Notes: generated by a model not told the origin, from the sequence alone. DNA of 64,000 nucleotides from Ceratopteris richardii (GCA_020310875.1 CM035428.1:108082745-108146744), one strand, 5' to 3'; positions 45,156-55,292 are shown, numbered from the stretch's first letter. Numbers and translations are program-made.

Positions 45156-45477
45156 GCGGGAACTTCAAATTTCTGAGCGCCGAGCAATGGCGAGCTCCGT
45201 ATGTGCAGAAAATCATGAAAAAACACAGCGCTTACACTCTCTTGCACTTCCTAACTCCTCCTCGCACAATAATGCATGAAAGATGGTATGACAATGATGA
45301 AAATGCACTAAAAAACAAGAAATTTCTATGAAGAACAAGATGGAAGAAGATGGAGATGGTGATGATGATGAAGATGAAGAAGAAAAATCAGAAAATGAAC
45401 AAAAATGACAGATTTTTTACCTTCCAACGTCGCAAATCTACGATCTTACCATCACAACGCTCGTCCTCGAAGCTCTC

Positions 45478-45495
45478 TCCCCGGCAACGGCGCCA
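45478..45495 (-). promoter_or_regulatory. Gypsy primer-binding site
   Basis: Reverse complement is TGGCGCCGTTGCCGGGGA, the primer-site sequence common in plant Ty3/gypsy elements. It lies 8 bases inside the LTR end ..GCTACA. Confidence 0.9.
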
Positions 45496-45503
45496 AAATT
45501 TGG

Positions 45504-46018
45504 TGTAGCTCAAGCGTAAGCACCACCTCCTTTACTTGTCAATCCACGGAGACGTGAAGACCTGTATGAAGACCACGAGCAAGTGAAGGCACAAGTGCGT
45601 GAGTGAAAGCACACAAACATGCACACACATACACACACGCGCACAAGGTAAGATTAAAGAGAGGAACAATGGAAAGCTTCGATTGCCAATGAGTTCTCTT
45701 ACAAAAGCTCTATTCTCTCACAAGCTAACCTCAAAAATGAGCTCTCTAGCTCTTTTTATAGTTTTTTGACTAGTTTTGGTCCTGTCCAGACCTAGTGTGC
45801 GGCCTAGTTAAAAATTAGGTTCCAAGGCTTATTTGAGGGCTCAAACGAAGTCTAAAAATTATGAAAATTGGTAGGATGATACTTATAATACTCTTCAAGC
45901 TCAAGGACTCCTTGGCTTGAACAAAATGGAGTTACAAAAATAGAAAATGGTATTTACAATGGTTTTTAGTGATGAAAATCACTATTGTTGTAGGGGATTC
46001 TTCTGAAAATTTGACATA
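45504..46018 (-). repeat. Gypsy 5' LTR (outer boundary estimated)
   Basis: Starts (plus) TGTAGCTCAAGCG at 45504. It contains a CA/CG-rich run (45620-45645), a CTTTTTATAG box near 45750 and blocks shared with 11560-11980. The right limit is placed at ..GACATACA (about 46018) because a CA end is expected there; no partner LTR or target duplication was found to confirm it. Confidence 0.55.
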
Positions 46019-46823
46019 CACTGCTTGGAGCTCCCTACTTGCTCCTTCTACTTGTGTGTCCACCTCTTAGATGTGCTCTTGTGCTTTGTCCTTGACCTTC
46101 AGCTTCAACATGCCTCTAGCCATGTGGTGTTGTCACTATCATCCTCCGTCATTCTTTGGTATCCTCCTCATGTGCCTTTCTTCGATCACTATGTGAATAT
46201 AAATAATTGTATAACTTTTCTTGCTCCATTTGCAAAGCTTGCTTCTATTCACTCTCTTGGGTCTTCTTCTTTTATTCCTTGGTCTCTCCTTGAGTTAGAG
46301 GCATATTAATCATATATAGTTTTGGGAATTTTCTTTTAATTCCCTGACCCCTGATTGTTTTTTGTTTTGTTTTTTATTTGGGTAGTAGCCTTCTTCTTTT
46401 GTAGAGTGCATCTGAAGGGCTTTTCTCAAATGAAGATTCTTTATTATTGTTGAGGTTGGAATGGAAAAACACGTCCTCCATACATACATCTTGGTACAAG
46501 ATTCTAGTTAAAGCTTGATTTGCATTTAGGTTGTGAAAGGCTTTTCACTATACGCCAAGAATAAGGGTTGTAAGACGCTTACGGGGCTGAATATATCTTA
46601 ACATGTTAAGATATAGAGAATTATGACCACCACCAAGTAGAGGGATGACTCTCCTCCCAACTAAATGCCTCTAGATATAACTCTCCAAGGGCTTTCCTAC
46701 TTAGGCATGTTGTTACTATCCATCCAAGTGTCTCCCATGGAACTCCATGTGCACCATGTCAGTCTTAAATAGAGTTAGAAACTTCTAGAAGTTTAGGCTT
46801 GACTTTGAGTAAAATATACTCTA
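46019..46823. other. No gene seen; contains repeat R3 (minus) at about 46620-46800
   Basis: An open frame at 46025-46309 is hydrophobic and low-complexity, with no motif. R3: inverted match to 7780-7985. Confidence 0.45.
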
Positions 46824-47035
46824 TGTTGATATATTTAGGTAGTGATCTGTGTGAACACACTAGGACCGCCGGGGCACTTTTTTCCCTCTTTAGGAGGTTT
46901 TTTCCCCCGGCTTGTATATATGCCTATTGCCCTAATGGGCTACATATCTTTGTACATTCTCTAGTAATACATTCAGTATTGTGTGTTGTGCTCCAAGCTT
47001 CTTCTTCTTCCTTGTGTTGTTCGCATGCTTTCGCA
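46824..47035 (+). repeat. Copia A 5' LTR (3' end truncated)
   Basis: TGTTGATATATTTAGGTAGTG... to GCATGCTTTCGCA. It lacks the last ~20 bases (..GTCTAACTCCAACA) present in the 3' LTR and runs straight into protease codons. Confidence 0.9.
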
Positions 47036-48771
47036 GTAGACTCAGATGTTTGGTATTTTGACAATGGGGCGAACAAACATATTACATCGTAGCGCAATTT
47101 CTTCTCTTCACTCGAGCCTGCCCCTACAGGGAATACTGTTACATGCACCAACAATGCCTCTTATCCTGTTATGGGAGTTGATAAGATCATTTTGACTACC
47201 ACTGATGGTAGTTCTTTCACTTTGTGAGATGCTGTATTTGTGCCAGGGATCAAGAAGAACTTGTTATGAGTTTCTGCATTAGCCAAGATTGGCTTGGTTG
47301 TGAAATTTATTGATGACAGGTGTACAGTTCATGATCTATCAAATGGCGATGTGATTATTGCTTCTATCAAATTAGATGCACCTCTGTCATATCTTACTCG
47401 TTCAGGCTCTTATAGTGCCTCTTTTGCATTAGATTGCTATGCAATGGCTGCATCTAGTCTCTATGATGAGAATGAGCCTGTTTCATTTGATGAAGCACAA
47501 AATTGAGAAAATTGGATGGCTGCTATGCAATCTGAATATGATGGCCATTGGCACTAAGTGGGTATACATGCTGAAGCATAACCCAAATGGTACAGTTGAC
47601 AGGTATAAGGCTAGGCTTGTTGCAAAGGGTTATGCACAGGAAAGAGGCATTGATTTTGATGAGACCTTTGCACCTACATGCTGTATGATTACTCTTCGGA
47701 GCATCTGTGCACTTGCAACTCATCATGGTTAGAATGTACATTAGTTGGACATTAAAACATCATTTCTGAATGGTGATTTGCATGAAGAAGTGTATGTTTT
47801 TCAGCCCCATGGCTTTGTGCACAAAGGGCATGAAAACCAGGTCTACATGTTAAAGAAGGCATTATATGGTTTCAAGCAAGCACCACGTGCTTGGTATGAG
47901 AAGATACATGCCTATCTGATTGCACATGGTTTTGAGAATAGTCCAACTGAAAGCACCTTATATGTTAAGCGTGCTAATAATGTGCTTCTGACCATTGTTG
48001 TCTATGTTAATGACATGCTGCTCACTGGTCCTATTGAGAAGCATATTGTTGATTTTAAGGCTGATTTGCATGCCTCATTTGAGATGTCTGATTTGAAGCA
48101 TTTGCATCACTATTTGGGCATTTAGTTTATGCAAGTTGATGGTGGAATGGCTTTGTGTCAAACGAAATATATCGACACATTATTGCAGCATTTTGGCCTT
48201 GAAGACTGTAAGCCCATTGCCACTCCTATGGAGACAGGTTTACGATTGAGGCTTCATGATGCTGGAGATGCATTTGATGCTATTCTCTATCAGCAGGCTG
48301 TTGGATGCTTGATTTACTTATGCATTACTCGGCCATATATTCAGTTTGCTATCTCACAGATGAGCAGGTTTATGCATTGCCCAAGAGTCAAGCATTGGCA
48401 GACAGTTAAGCGCATCTTTCATTATTTGAGTGGTACTCGGCTACTTGGGTTGTTTTATCCCAAGGGGGGATCACTACCGCCACATTTGCATGCTTTCTCT
48501 GACTCTGATTTGGCTGGTTGCTATGACACTCGTGTGTCCACTAGTGGATTTTGCTTCATGCTTGGTAGCTCATGTATATCTTGGTTGAGCAAGAAGCAGC
48601 CTACTGTGGCCACTTCCAGTTGTGAGGCTGAGTATAGGGCAGCTTTCACGACTTTTGAGTGTGTGTGGCTCAGACGCCTTATGACTGATTTGGGTGTTGG
48701 TCAGACTTCTACCACCACCATCTTCACTGATAGTCAGAGCGCATTGGCAGTTATGAGGAACCCTGTGTTCC
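47036..48771 (+). pseudogene. Copia A protease remnant, RT and RNase H (upstream of nested element)
   Basis: The protease reads VWYFDNGANKHITS: DNG replaces DSG. It continues to KNLL and DVIIAS, then jumps at about 47366 to the sequence before RT (IKLDAPLSYLTRSGSYSASF). [47 protein letters not shown]. The active site is YVND (48003-48014). RNase H: DSDLAGCYDTRVSTSGFCFM, SSCEAEYRAA, TDSQSALAVMRNPV, interrupted at 48771 by copia B. Several stops (e.g. 47089, 47226, 47506, 48123). Confidence 0.9.
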
Positions 48772-49804
48772 TGATGGAGAGTGTTAATCTCCAAAAGAAC
48801 AACCTACTCTTGAATTTAGAACACCTCTATATCAAGAGTAAGTCAAAACCTTCACCAATTTAAGAGATCAATAACCAAATATCAATTTCTTGACTAAACT
48901 GTGAAGAAGAAAATTATTCCAAAAGTCTGCTGCATAGATCTTGCTCATTGACTGAGTAAATGTGTAAAGTTTTTGATGAAACTTTGCACAAGGTGTCGCC
49001 TAAAGATTGCGCACCTTCTCCAAGTCAAATTACTTCAAAAGGTTTAGTAGATGTTGAGAAATCTACTTACCAAGTCAACTATGTCTAAATCTGCACTTCT
49101 GAGAAGTCGATTTGGACACCCTCAACTTCTTAACTTTAATTCTCACAGTATAGAACCCGTTTAAGCAAATGCTTCTAGCCACCAGTAGCTTACCTTCCAA
49201 CTTAAATATTAAGTGCTTACTTGCACAAAACTTTACACTGTGGAGTGAGAAATGATCAAATCATTAAGATCAAAATTTGCGCCTGTTTTAGGAACCAGTG
49301 AGTACTTTCTCACATGTGAATGTTCCTACACACAATTCTCTTAGCCTGATCACAATTAGACTCTCAAACTCTAGCCATAGATTGATTAACTATGGACTTA
49401 GATATCTCCAAAAGGAATTCACAAAAGATCTATCACACAGGGAGAAAACACAGAAATATCGGGTGCAATTTTTCCTTCTACTTCTCAGAAATTTACAACT
49501 GAGTGAGGGAGAGATTTCAACTCACTTCTCATGTGTCTAATGACACTTACAACTTGTCAATACACTATTCTCATGATCTCCCATTGTCTTCTCTATTGCC
49601 CCGACATTTTTCCAAGTATTTATAGGCAAATATGTACAAGTTTATGACTATTCAAAACTCTAAGTGATCTATGTCTTCACTAATGTACATATGTGTACAA
49701 AACATTCATCCTGTGAATGTGTCCATCTTCTTTGCTTCAAAACTTAATCTCATCTCCATCCTTTGTCTTTCAAATCTTCAATTGGTGATTGGTCTGCACC
49801 AACA
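48772..49804 (-). repeat. Copia B 3' LTR
   Basis: Plus orientation TGATGGAGAGTGTTAATC...GGTCTGCACCAACA (minus TGTTGGTGCAG...CCATCA). Confidence 0.97.
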
Positions 49805-49817
49805 GCTCCCCCTCAAT
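49805..49817 (-). promoter_or_regulatory. Copia B polypurine tract
   Basis: The minus strand reads GATTGAGGGGGAGC directly before the 3' LTR: the plus-strand DNA primer. Confidence 0.9.
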
Positions 49818-51522
49818 CATCAATTGAGGTTTCTCTTATCTTCTTTATACCTGCCATGTCTTTAAACTTCTGTAGCTTTGGTCCATCCAAGCTCTTTGTA
49901 AGCATATCAGCTATCTGATCTTTTGTTGAAGTATGTATGACTTCAATCTCCTTATCCATCACCTTCTCTCTTAGAAAGTGATATTGTATCTCAATGTGTT
50001 TAGTCCTGGCATGAAAAACAGGATTAGCAGCCAGATATAATGAGCTCATGTTATCACCATAAATGATAGGTATGCTCTGTATAGTGTCAAAACTCTTCAT
50101 GAGAGTCTTAAGCCAAATCACTTCTTTTGCAGCTTCAACCATGCCTTTGTACTCTGCTTCTGTAGATGACAAAGCAATTGTATGTTGCTTCTTTGAGCAC
50201 CAAGAGATTAACTTATCTCCCACATAACACATGTATCCATAGGTTGACCTTCTATCATCTGGATTACCTGCCCAATCTGCATCACTATAGATCTTGATAT
50301 TTGTATCTGATGTAAAACCATAATACAAACCTTCTTTGAGTGTACCCTTAATGTACCTCAACACTCTTTGACCTGCAATCCAATGCTCTTTCCTAGGACA
50401 ATGCATAAATTGAGACAAAACTCCAACTGCATATGATAAATCAGGTCTAGTTAAAGTAGCATAGATAAGACTACCAACCAAACTCTGATATTGTCTCATG
50501 TCCTTGAATTCTTCACCTCCAAATTTACTCAATTTGTGATTCACCTCCATTGGTGTAGGTGCTACCCTGCAATCATTCATTTTAAACTTGATTAACAAGT
50601 TCTTCAAATACCTTTCTTGGGTCACAAATACTCCATGTTGAGTATATGTAATCTCCATGCCCAAGAAGTATGACAAGTCTCCCAAGTCACTTATTTTGAA
50701 CTCCTTCTCCATTTGCTTCTTTAGTCTTTGTATTCCTTCCTCATCTGTACCTGTAAGGATTATATCATCAACATATATGCACATGTATATGAAACCATTA
50801 TCACTTGCTTTGACAAGCAAGCTACTATCTGCTTTAGACACCTGAAATCCAAGTTCTTTCAAGAACTTTACAAGTCTATAATTCCATGCCCTTGGGGCCT
50901 GCTTCAAGCCATACAAAGCTCTCTTGAGCTTACACACATGATCTGGATACCTTTTATCTCTGAACCCTTGAGGTTGCTCCATGAACACATCATCTGAAAT
51001 ATAACCATTCAAAAAAGCATTCTTTACATCAAGTTGACATAACTTCCAACCTTTACATGCAGCAATAGCTATAAGTGTCCTGATAGTTGTCATCTTTGCC
51101 ACAGGACTATAAGTCTCATCATAGTCAACACCATATGTCTGAGCAAACCCTTTGACAACAAGTCTAGCTTTGTACCTAGACACACTTCCATCTGCAAATC
51201 TTTTTGTCTTATAAACCCACTTACATCCAATGATCTTCTGGCTATTTGGTTTTGGAACCAAATCCCATGTTTGATTCTCCAACAATGCATCATATTCTTC
51301 CTGCATAGCTTTCTCCCAATTTTCTTTACCTTTTGCCTCTTCATATGTAGAAGGGTCTTCATCTGCTTTAATCATGTAAGCATAATCTTTGGTAGCCAAA
51401 AATGAAGTATCATAGCTATACCTTGTAGGTTGCCATTTGTTCCTTGTAGACCTCCTAAGTTCTCCACTTCTTGAGGTTTCTGGTTCTTCATATTCAGGAT
51501 CAAATCTTGGTGTTTCTTCCAC
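49813..51522 (-). CDS. Copia B reverse transcriptase-RNase H (569 codons, uninterrupted)
   Basis: Full RT: WDLVPKPNSQKIIGCKWVYK (residue ~85), [53 protein letters not shown], and the active site YVDD (CIYVDDIILTGT). The connection LVGSLIYATLTRPDLSYAVG follows. RNase H: IYSDADWAGNPDDRRSTYGY, ALSSTEAEYKGM, YGDNMSSLYLAANPVFHART, DQIADMLTKSLDG. The frame runs to a stop just before the polypurine tract. It is the best preserved RT in the window, open from the last TAG onward; the first Met is not necessarily a natural start. Confidence 0.95.
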   Translation of the reverse strand: MEETPRFDPEYEEPETSRSGELRRSTRNKWQPTRYSYDTSFLATKDYAYMIKADEDPSTYEEAKGKENWEKAMQEEYDALLENQTWDLVPKPNSQKIIGCKWVYKTKRFADGSVSRYKARLVVKGFAQTYGVDYDETYSPVAKMTTIRTLIAIAACKGWKLCQLDVKNAFLNGYISDDVFMEQPQGFRDKRYPDHVCKLKRALYGLKQAPRAWNYRLVKFLKELGFQVSKADSSLLVKASDNGFIYMCIYVDDIILTGTDEEGIQRLKKQMEKEFKISDLGDLSYFLGMEITYTQHGVFVTQERYLKNLLIKFKMNDCRVAPTPMEVNHKLSKFGGEEFKDMRQYQSLVGSLIYATLTRPDLSYAVGVLSQFMHCPRKEHWIAGQRVLRYIKGTLKEGLYYGFTSDTNIKIYSDADWAGNPDDRRSTYGYMCYVGDKLISWCSKKQHTIALSSTEAEYKGMVEAAKEVIWLKTLMKSFDTIQSIPIIYGDNMSSLYLAANPVFHARTKHIEIQYHFLREKVMDKEIEVIHTSTKDQIADMLTKSLDGPKLQKFKDMAGIKKIRETSIDD

Positions 51523-51528
51523 TTCAAC

Positions 51529-51807
51529 CTACACTTCATTATTCTCTTGTTCATCAATTATCTGAACCTTTGATTTACCTTTCCTTTGGCTCACAATTTC
51601 TTCATCATCTGTATTAATATTGATAGTACCTGCATACCAAGTACCTTGCTCATCAAATGTAACATCTTTTGATACAAGAAAATGTTTTGTGGATGGATTC
51701 CACAACCTGTATCCCATCTGCTTATCATCATAACCAATAAACACATATTTTTCAGCTTTAGGTTCCAATTTGTGCCTTAATTGTGATGGCACATATGCAT
51801 AGGCCAA
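51529..51807 (-). CDS. Copia B integrase C-terminal segment (92 codons)
   Basis: Same frame, between two TAGs: LRHKLEPKAEKYVFIGYDDK, GYRLWNPSTKHFLVSKDVTF, EEIVSQRKGKSKVQIIDEQE. It ends at TAG 51529-51531; the next codons continue in the same frame. Confidence 0.85.
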   Translation of the reverse strand: MAYAYVPSQLRHKLEPKAEKYVFIGYDDKQMGYRLWNPSTKHFLVSKDVTFDEQGTWYAGTININTDDEEIVSQRKGKSKVQIIDEQENNEV

Positions 51808-51849
51808 ACATCCAAATACTTTGCAATGGTCTAGTGTAGGTCTCTTACC

Positions 51850-52737
51850 CTACCATGCCTCATAAGGTGTCATTCCCTGCAAAGCTTTACATGGTAACCT
51901 ATTGACCAAATAAGTAGCTGTATTTACAGCTTCGGCCCACAAATAATTAGGGCAATTTTTCTCCTCCATCATGGACCTTGCAAACTCAACAAGAGTTCTA
52001 TTTCTCCTTTCTGCTACACCATTTTGTTGAGGAGAGTACCTGCAAGTAACTTCCCTTTTTATACCTGCATCCCACAAGTAATCACTGAACTCATTAGAAA
52101 AATACTCTCCCCCTCCATCTGACCTTAGTCTTTTCAACTTATGTCCTGTAATTCTCTCTGCATACATATGATAATGTTTGAAAGTATTGAATACTTCTGA
52201 CTTATCTTTGATCACATAAATAGTGATCCATCTAGTAGCATCATCAACATAAATCACATAATACCTTGACCCATTTATACTGAAATCCTTTGATGGTCCC
52301 CACACATCTGTATGTACCAACTCAAGCTTCTCTGAGTACATAAAACCATGCTTGGAATAGGAATGCTTATGAGCCTTACCTAATTGACATGCCTCACATC
52401 TGTATGTCATATGTTGACCTACAACATTAGGCAAACCAATCACTGAACCATTGTTAATCATGTCTTTAATACCTCTTTCATTGAAATGTCCAAGCCTCTT
52501 GTGCCAAAGATCTAACTCAGAGATCTTATGTCCTTCATATGTGAACATGGCATGACCAATATTACCTTGAATCTTCAATGTGAACAATCTTCCTTCTTTC
52601 TTCCCTGAAACAATTTGTTTATACCCATTGCTAGGGTCTTCCACAAACACTCCTTCATTAGTGAACCTTACTTCATAACCTTTTTCCACAATTTGTCCTA
52701 CACTTATCAAATTCTTAGGAATTGTAGGAACATACAA
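51850..52737 (-). CDS. Copia B pre-integrase and integrase core (295 codons)
   Basis: Resumes after the duplication: YVPTIPKNLISVGQIVEKGY. HHCC zinc module intact (HKRLGH and CEACQLGK). Catalytic residues in LVHTDVWGPSKD, YVIYVDDATRW and LRSDGGGEYFSNEF (D, D, E) are all present. YSPQQNGVAERRNRTLVEFA and GMTPYEAW end the part. A TAG (51850-51852) cuts the frame just after EAW. Integrase would insert the element cDNA and make the 5-bp duplication seen at its ends. Confidence 0.9.
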   Translation of the reverse strand: MYVPTIPKNLISVGQIVEKGYEVRFTNEGVFVEDPSNGYKQIVSGKKEGRLFTLKIQGNIGHAMFTYEGHKISELDLWHKRLGHFNERGIKDMINNGSVIGLPNVVGQHMTYRCEACQLGKAHKHSYSKHGFMYSEKLELVHTDVWGPSKDFSINGSRYYVIYVDDATRWITIYVIKDKSEVFNTFKHYHMYAERITGHKLKRLRSDGGGEYFSNEFSDYLWDAGIKREVTCRYSPQQNGVAERRNRTLVEFARSMMEEKNCPNYLWAEAVNTATYLVNRLPCKALQGMTPYEAW

Positions 52738-52801
52738 GACCTTACTTGTATGTTCCTACACTTATCAAATTCTTAGGAATTGTAGGAACATACAAGACCT
52801 A
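52697..52801. repeat. 58-bp duplication with 15-bp inverted repeat in copia B pol
   Basis: About 47 bp (CCTACACTTATCAAATTC... to ..ACAAGACCT) occur twice with a 58-bp period (52697 and 52755). Between them 52724-52738 and 52745-52759 are exact inverted copies around a 6-nt loop. The extra 58 bp shifts the frame. Confidence 0.95.
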
Positions 52802-54037
52802 ACTCAATAAGGTGCTACCATCCTTGGCCTTCACTGATCCAATTGACTTCACATTGTGCTTTGTGTTGTCACCTGTTTGAACAACATGATTAGATACCTT
52901 ATTCTCCAAATCAGTCATCAAGGCTATATTACCACTCAGGTGATTGCTACACCCTGAATCAATATAGAAGACTCTTTGATCTTCACTCTGCCTTTCACAA
53001 GTTGCATTCATTATCAATGTTGAATCTTCCTTTTGATCTGAAGCATAATTGTAATAGGTGTTGTTATATTGTTGACTTTGGAAACCTCTACCTGCATTTC
53101 TTCCAAAGTAACCCCTACTACCTCTGCCTCTGAAATTACCTCTTTGATTTCTGCCTCCTCTTCCTCTTGAATTATAGTTCTGATTATATCCACCATTACT
53201 CTGATTATTATGCCAACAATCATTAGCTAAATGATTTGTGTTACCACAAATCCAGCATGCTTTGGCTCCATCTTTGTTGTTCCTGCCTCTTCCTCTACCT
53301 TTGCCACCTCCTCTACCTCTTAGGAAGTTGGCTTGACTAGTTGTACCTTCATCTTCACCTGCTTGTTGCTTTCCTTTGTTAGCTTTCTTCTTGTCCTTTG
53401 AGTACATTGCATGACCTGTACTTTTGTCACCATCTCCTTTAACATCCTGCTCAAATGTTAGCATATGACCTAGCAACTGATTTAAATCAGGAGTGAAATG
53501 ATCAAGTGATAATTCTGTAGACAAAATGAATGGCTTCCATTTGTCATCTCCTCTTAAACCTATAAGGATTTGCCTTACCAATTTATCCTCCTCAATGTCT
53601 TCATCCACAGCTCCTAAAGCATCTGCAATATCTTTCATTCGTGTCACATAGTCTGAAATGGATTGAGAAGCCTTCTTCTTAAAGGTGGTAAACTCTGCCC
53701 ATAAGGATGCCTTCCTTGACTTAGTAGTATTCTGAAAATGCTCCTCCAAAGCATTCCAAATATCAGTTGCACTTTCAAGACCTCGAATATGAGGTAACAA
53801 GTAATCATTGACAGCCATATAGATAATGCTCCTAGCTTGAGCATCTTTCTTCATCCAATTTTTCAAATCTGCTAACTCTTCCCTAGTTGGAACACTAGGA
53901 TCTCTGAACTGTGGCTTCTCTTCTTCTCCTGTGATGTAAGCTATTAAATCTTTGCTCATAAGATGAGCTTCCATCCTCATTGACCATGCAGGATAGTTTT
54001 CCCTATCCAATTTCTCTATTTGTAGAGAATCTCCCAT
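52799..54037 (-). CDS. Copia B gag-protease part (412 codons, then TAG)
   Basis: ATG at 54037 (MGDSLQIEKLDRENYPAWSM) follows a short leader from the primer site. Gag UBN2-type domain: DIWNALEEHFQNTTKSRKAS, ISDYVTRMKDIADALGAVDE, residues ~80-190. Then a Gly/Arg-rich stretch (RGRGGGKGRGRGRNNKDG), the intact CCHC knuckle CWICGNTNHLANDC and a second G/R/N-rich segment. The protease site DSG is intact (VFYIDSGCSNHLSG, residue ~355). The frame ends at a TAG (52799-52801) within protease, immediately before the 58-bp duplication. In intact relatives gag and pol form one ORF. Confidence 0.9.
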   Translation of the reverse strand: MGDSLQIEKLDRENYPAWSMRMEAHLMSKDLIAYITGEEEKPQFRDPSVPTREELADLKNWMKKDAQARSIIYMAVNDYLLPHIRGLESATDIWNALEEHFQNTTKSRKASLWAEFTTFKKKASQSISDYVTRMKDIADALGAVDEDIEEDKLVRQILIGLRGDDKWKPFILSTELSLDHFTPDLNQLLGHMLTFEQDVKGDGDKSTGHAMYSKDKKKANKGKQQAGEDEGTTSQANFLRGRGGGKGRGRGRNNKDGAKACWICGNTNHLANDCWHNNQSNGGYNQNYNSRGRGGRNQRGNFRGRGSRGYFGRNAGRGFQSQQYNNTYYNYASDQKEDSTLIMNATCERQSEDQRVFYIDSGCSNHLSGNIALMTDLENKVSNHVVQTGDNTKHNVKSIGSVKAKDGSTLLS

Positions 54038-54246
54038 CTTGTGTCCACCTGTGTATTGAAATCTTCAAGCTTTATGAATAATATATGTAACTTTACTTCA
54101 AATTAGAGTCCTTTTGTCTTTCTTGATGTCGTATGGTCTCTTCCTCAAGCTTTGCCTTCAAGCTTTCACCTTTTAGTTCTTTAGTTGTTGAATTTCTTGA
54201 ATCTGCAGCAGTCGGGATCCTCCTTTCCTTGATTTTGATGTCTCCT

Positions 54247-54258
54247 GCTCTGATACCA
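54247..54258 (-). promoter_or_regulatory. Copia B primer-binding site
   Basis: Reverse complement TGGTATCAGAGC, complementary to the 3' end of plant initiator tRNA-Met, one base inside the 5' LTR. Confidence 0.95.
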
Positions 54259-54259
54259 C

Positions 54260-55292
54260 TGATGGAGAGTGTTAATCTCCAAAAGAACAACCTACTCTTG
54301 AATTTAGAACACCTCTATATCAAGAGTAAGTCAAAACCTTCACCAATTTAAGAGATCAATAACCAAATATCAATTTCTTGACTAAACTGTGAAGAAGAAA
54401 ATTATTCAGAAAGTCTGCTGCATAGATCTTGCTCATTGACTGAGTAAATGTGTAAAGTTTTTGATGAAACTTTGCACAAGGTGTCGTCTAAAGATTGCGC
54501 ACCTTCTCCAAGTCAAATTACTTCAAAAGGTTCAGTAGATCTTGAGAAATCTACTTACCAAGTCAACTATGTCTAAATCTGCACTTCTGAGAAGTCGATT
54601 TGGACACCCTCAACTTCTTAACTTTAATTCTCACAGTATAGAACCCGTTTAAGAAAATGCTTCTAGCCACGAGTAGCTTACCTTCCAACTTAAAGATTAA
54701 GTGCTTACTTGCACAAAACTTTACACTGTGGAGTGAGAAATGATCAAATCATTAAGATCGAAATTTGCGCCTGTTTCAGGAACCAGTGAGTACTTTCTCA
54801 CATGTGAATGTTCCTACACACAATTCTCTTAGCCTGATCACAATTAGACTCTCAAAATCTAGCCATAGATTGATTAACTATGGACTTAGATATCTCCAAA
54901 ATGAATTCACAAAAGATCTATCACACAGGGAGAAAACACAGAAATATCGGGTGCAATTTTTCCTTCTACTTCTCAGAAATTTACAACTGAGTGAGGGAGA
55001 GATTTCAACTCACTTCTCATGTGTCTAATGACACTTACAACTTGTCAATACACTATTCTCATGATCTCCCATTGTCTTCTCTATTGCCCCGACATTTTTC
55101 CAAGTATTTATAGGCAAATATGTACAAGTTTATGACTATTCAAAACTCTAAGTGATCTATGTCTTCACTAATGTACATATGTGTACAAAACATTCATCCT
55201 GTGAATGTGTCCATCTTCTTTGCTTCAAAACTTAATCTCATCTCCATCCTTTGTCTTTCAAATCTTCAATTGGTGATTGGTCTGCACCAACA
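54260..55292 (-). repeat. Copia B 5' LTR
   Basis: Same length as the 3' LTR. Differences lie in the part between about 54400 and 54900; the last ~390 bp appear identical. Confidence 0.97.

Larger units (their letters stand above)
43330..46018 (-). mobile_element. Ty3/gypsy element, 5' end only (LTR, leader, N-terminal ORF)
   Basis: Minus-strand order: LTR, primer-binding site, long leader with an AATCGCGATT-type array, then the N-terminal ORF. Sequence downstream of the ORF is lost near 43330, where short duplicated pieces (CTTCTTTTCCTTATGTTTGACT) precede repeat R1. Related to the plus-strand element at 32.9-40.7 kb through the ORF. Confidence 0.75.
48772..55292 (-). mobile_element. Complete nested Ty1/copia element B (6521 bp)
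   Basis: Two 1033-bp LTRs (48772-49804; 54260-55292), exact target duplication GTTCC (48767-48771; 55293-55297), initiator-tRNA-Met primer site and polypurine tract. Genes on the minus strand: gag, protease, integrase, RT, RNase H. All catalytic motifs are intact, but three TAG codons and one 58-bp duplication break the single reading frame. By my reading the LTRs differ at about 12 positions and have no length difference, so the insertion is young compared with everything else here. Confidence 0.97.

Noticed and set aside
44789..45176. Several overlapping open frames on both strands with NHDF/RFC-rich proteins
   Set aside because: They are translations of the AATCGCGATT-type array; repeat units of varying phase keep many frames open.
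46025..46309. 94-codon hydrophobic frame as a small membrane protein
   Set aside because: T/C-rich sequence gives Leu/Ser/Phe-rich translations in any frame; it lies next to an LTR and has no homologue I recognise.
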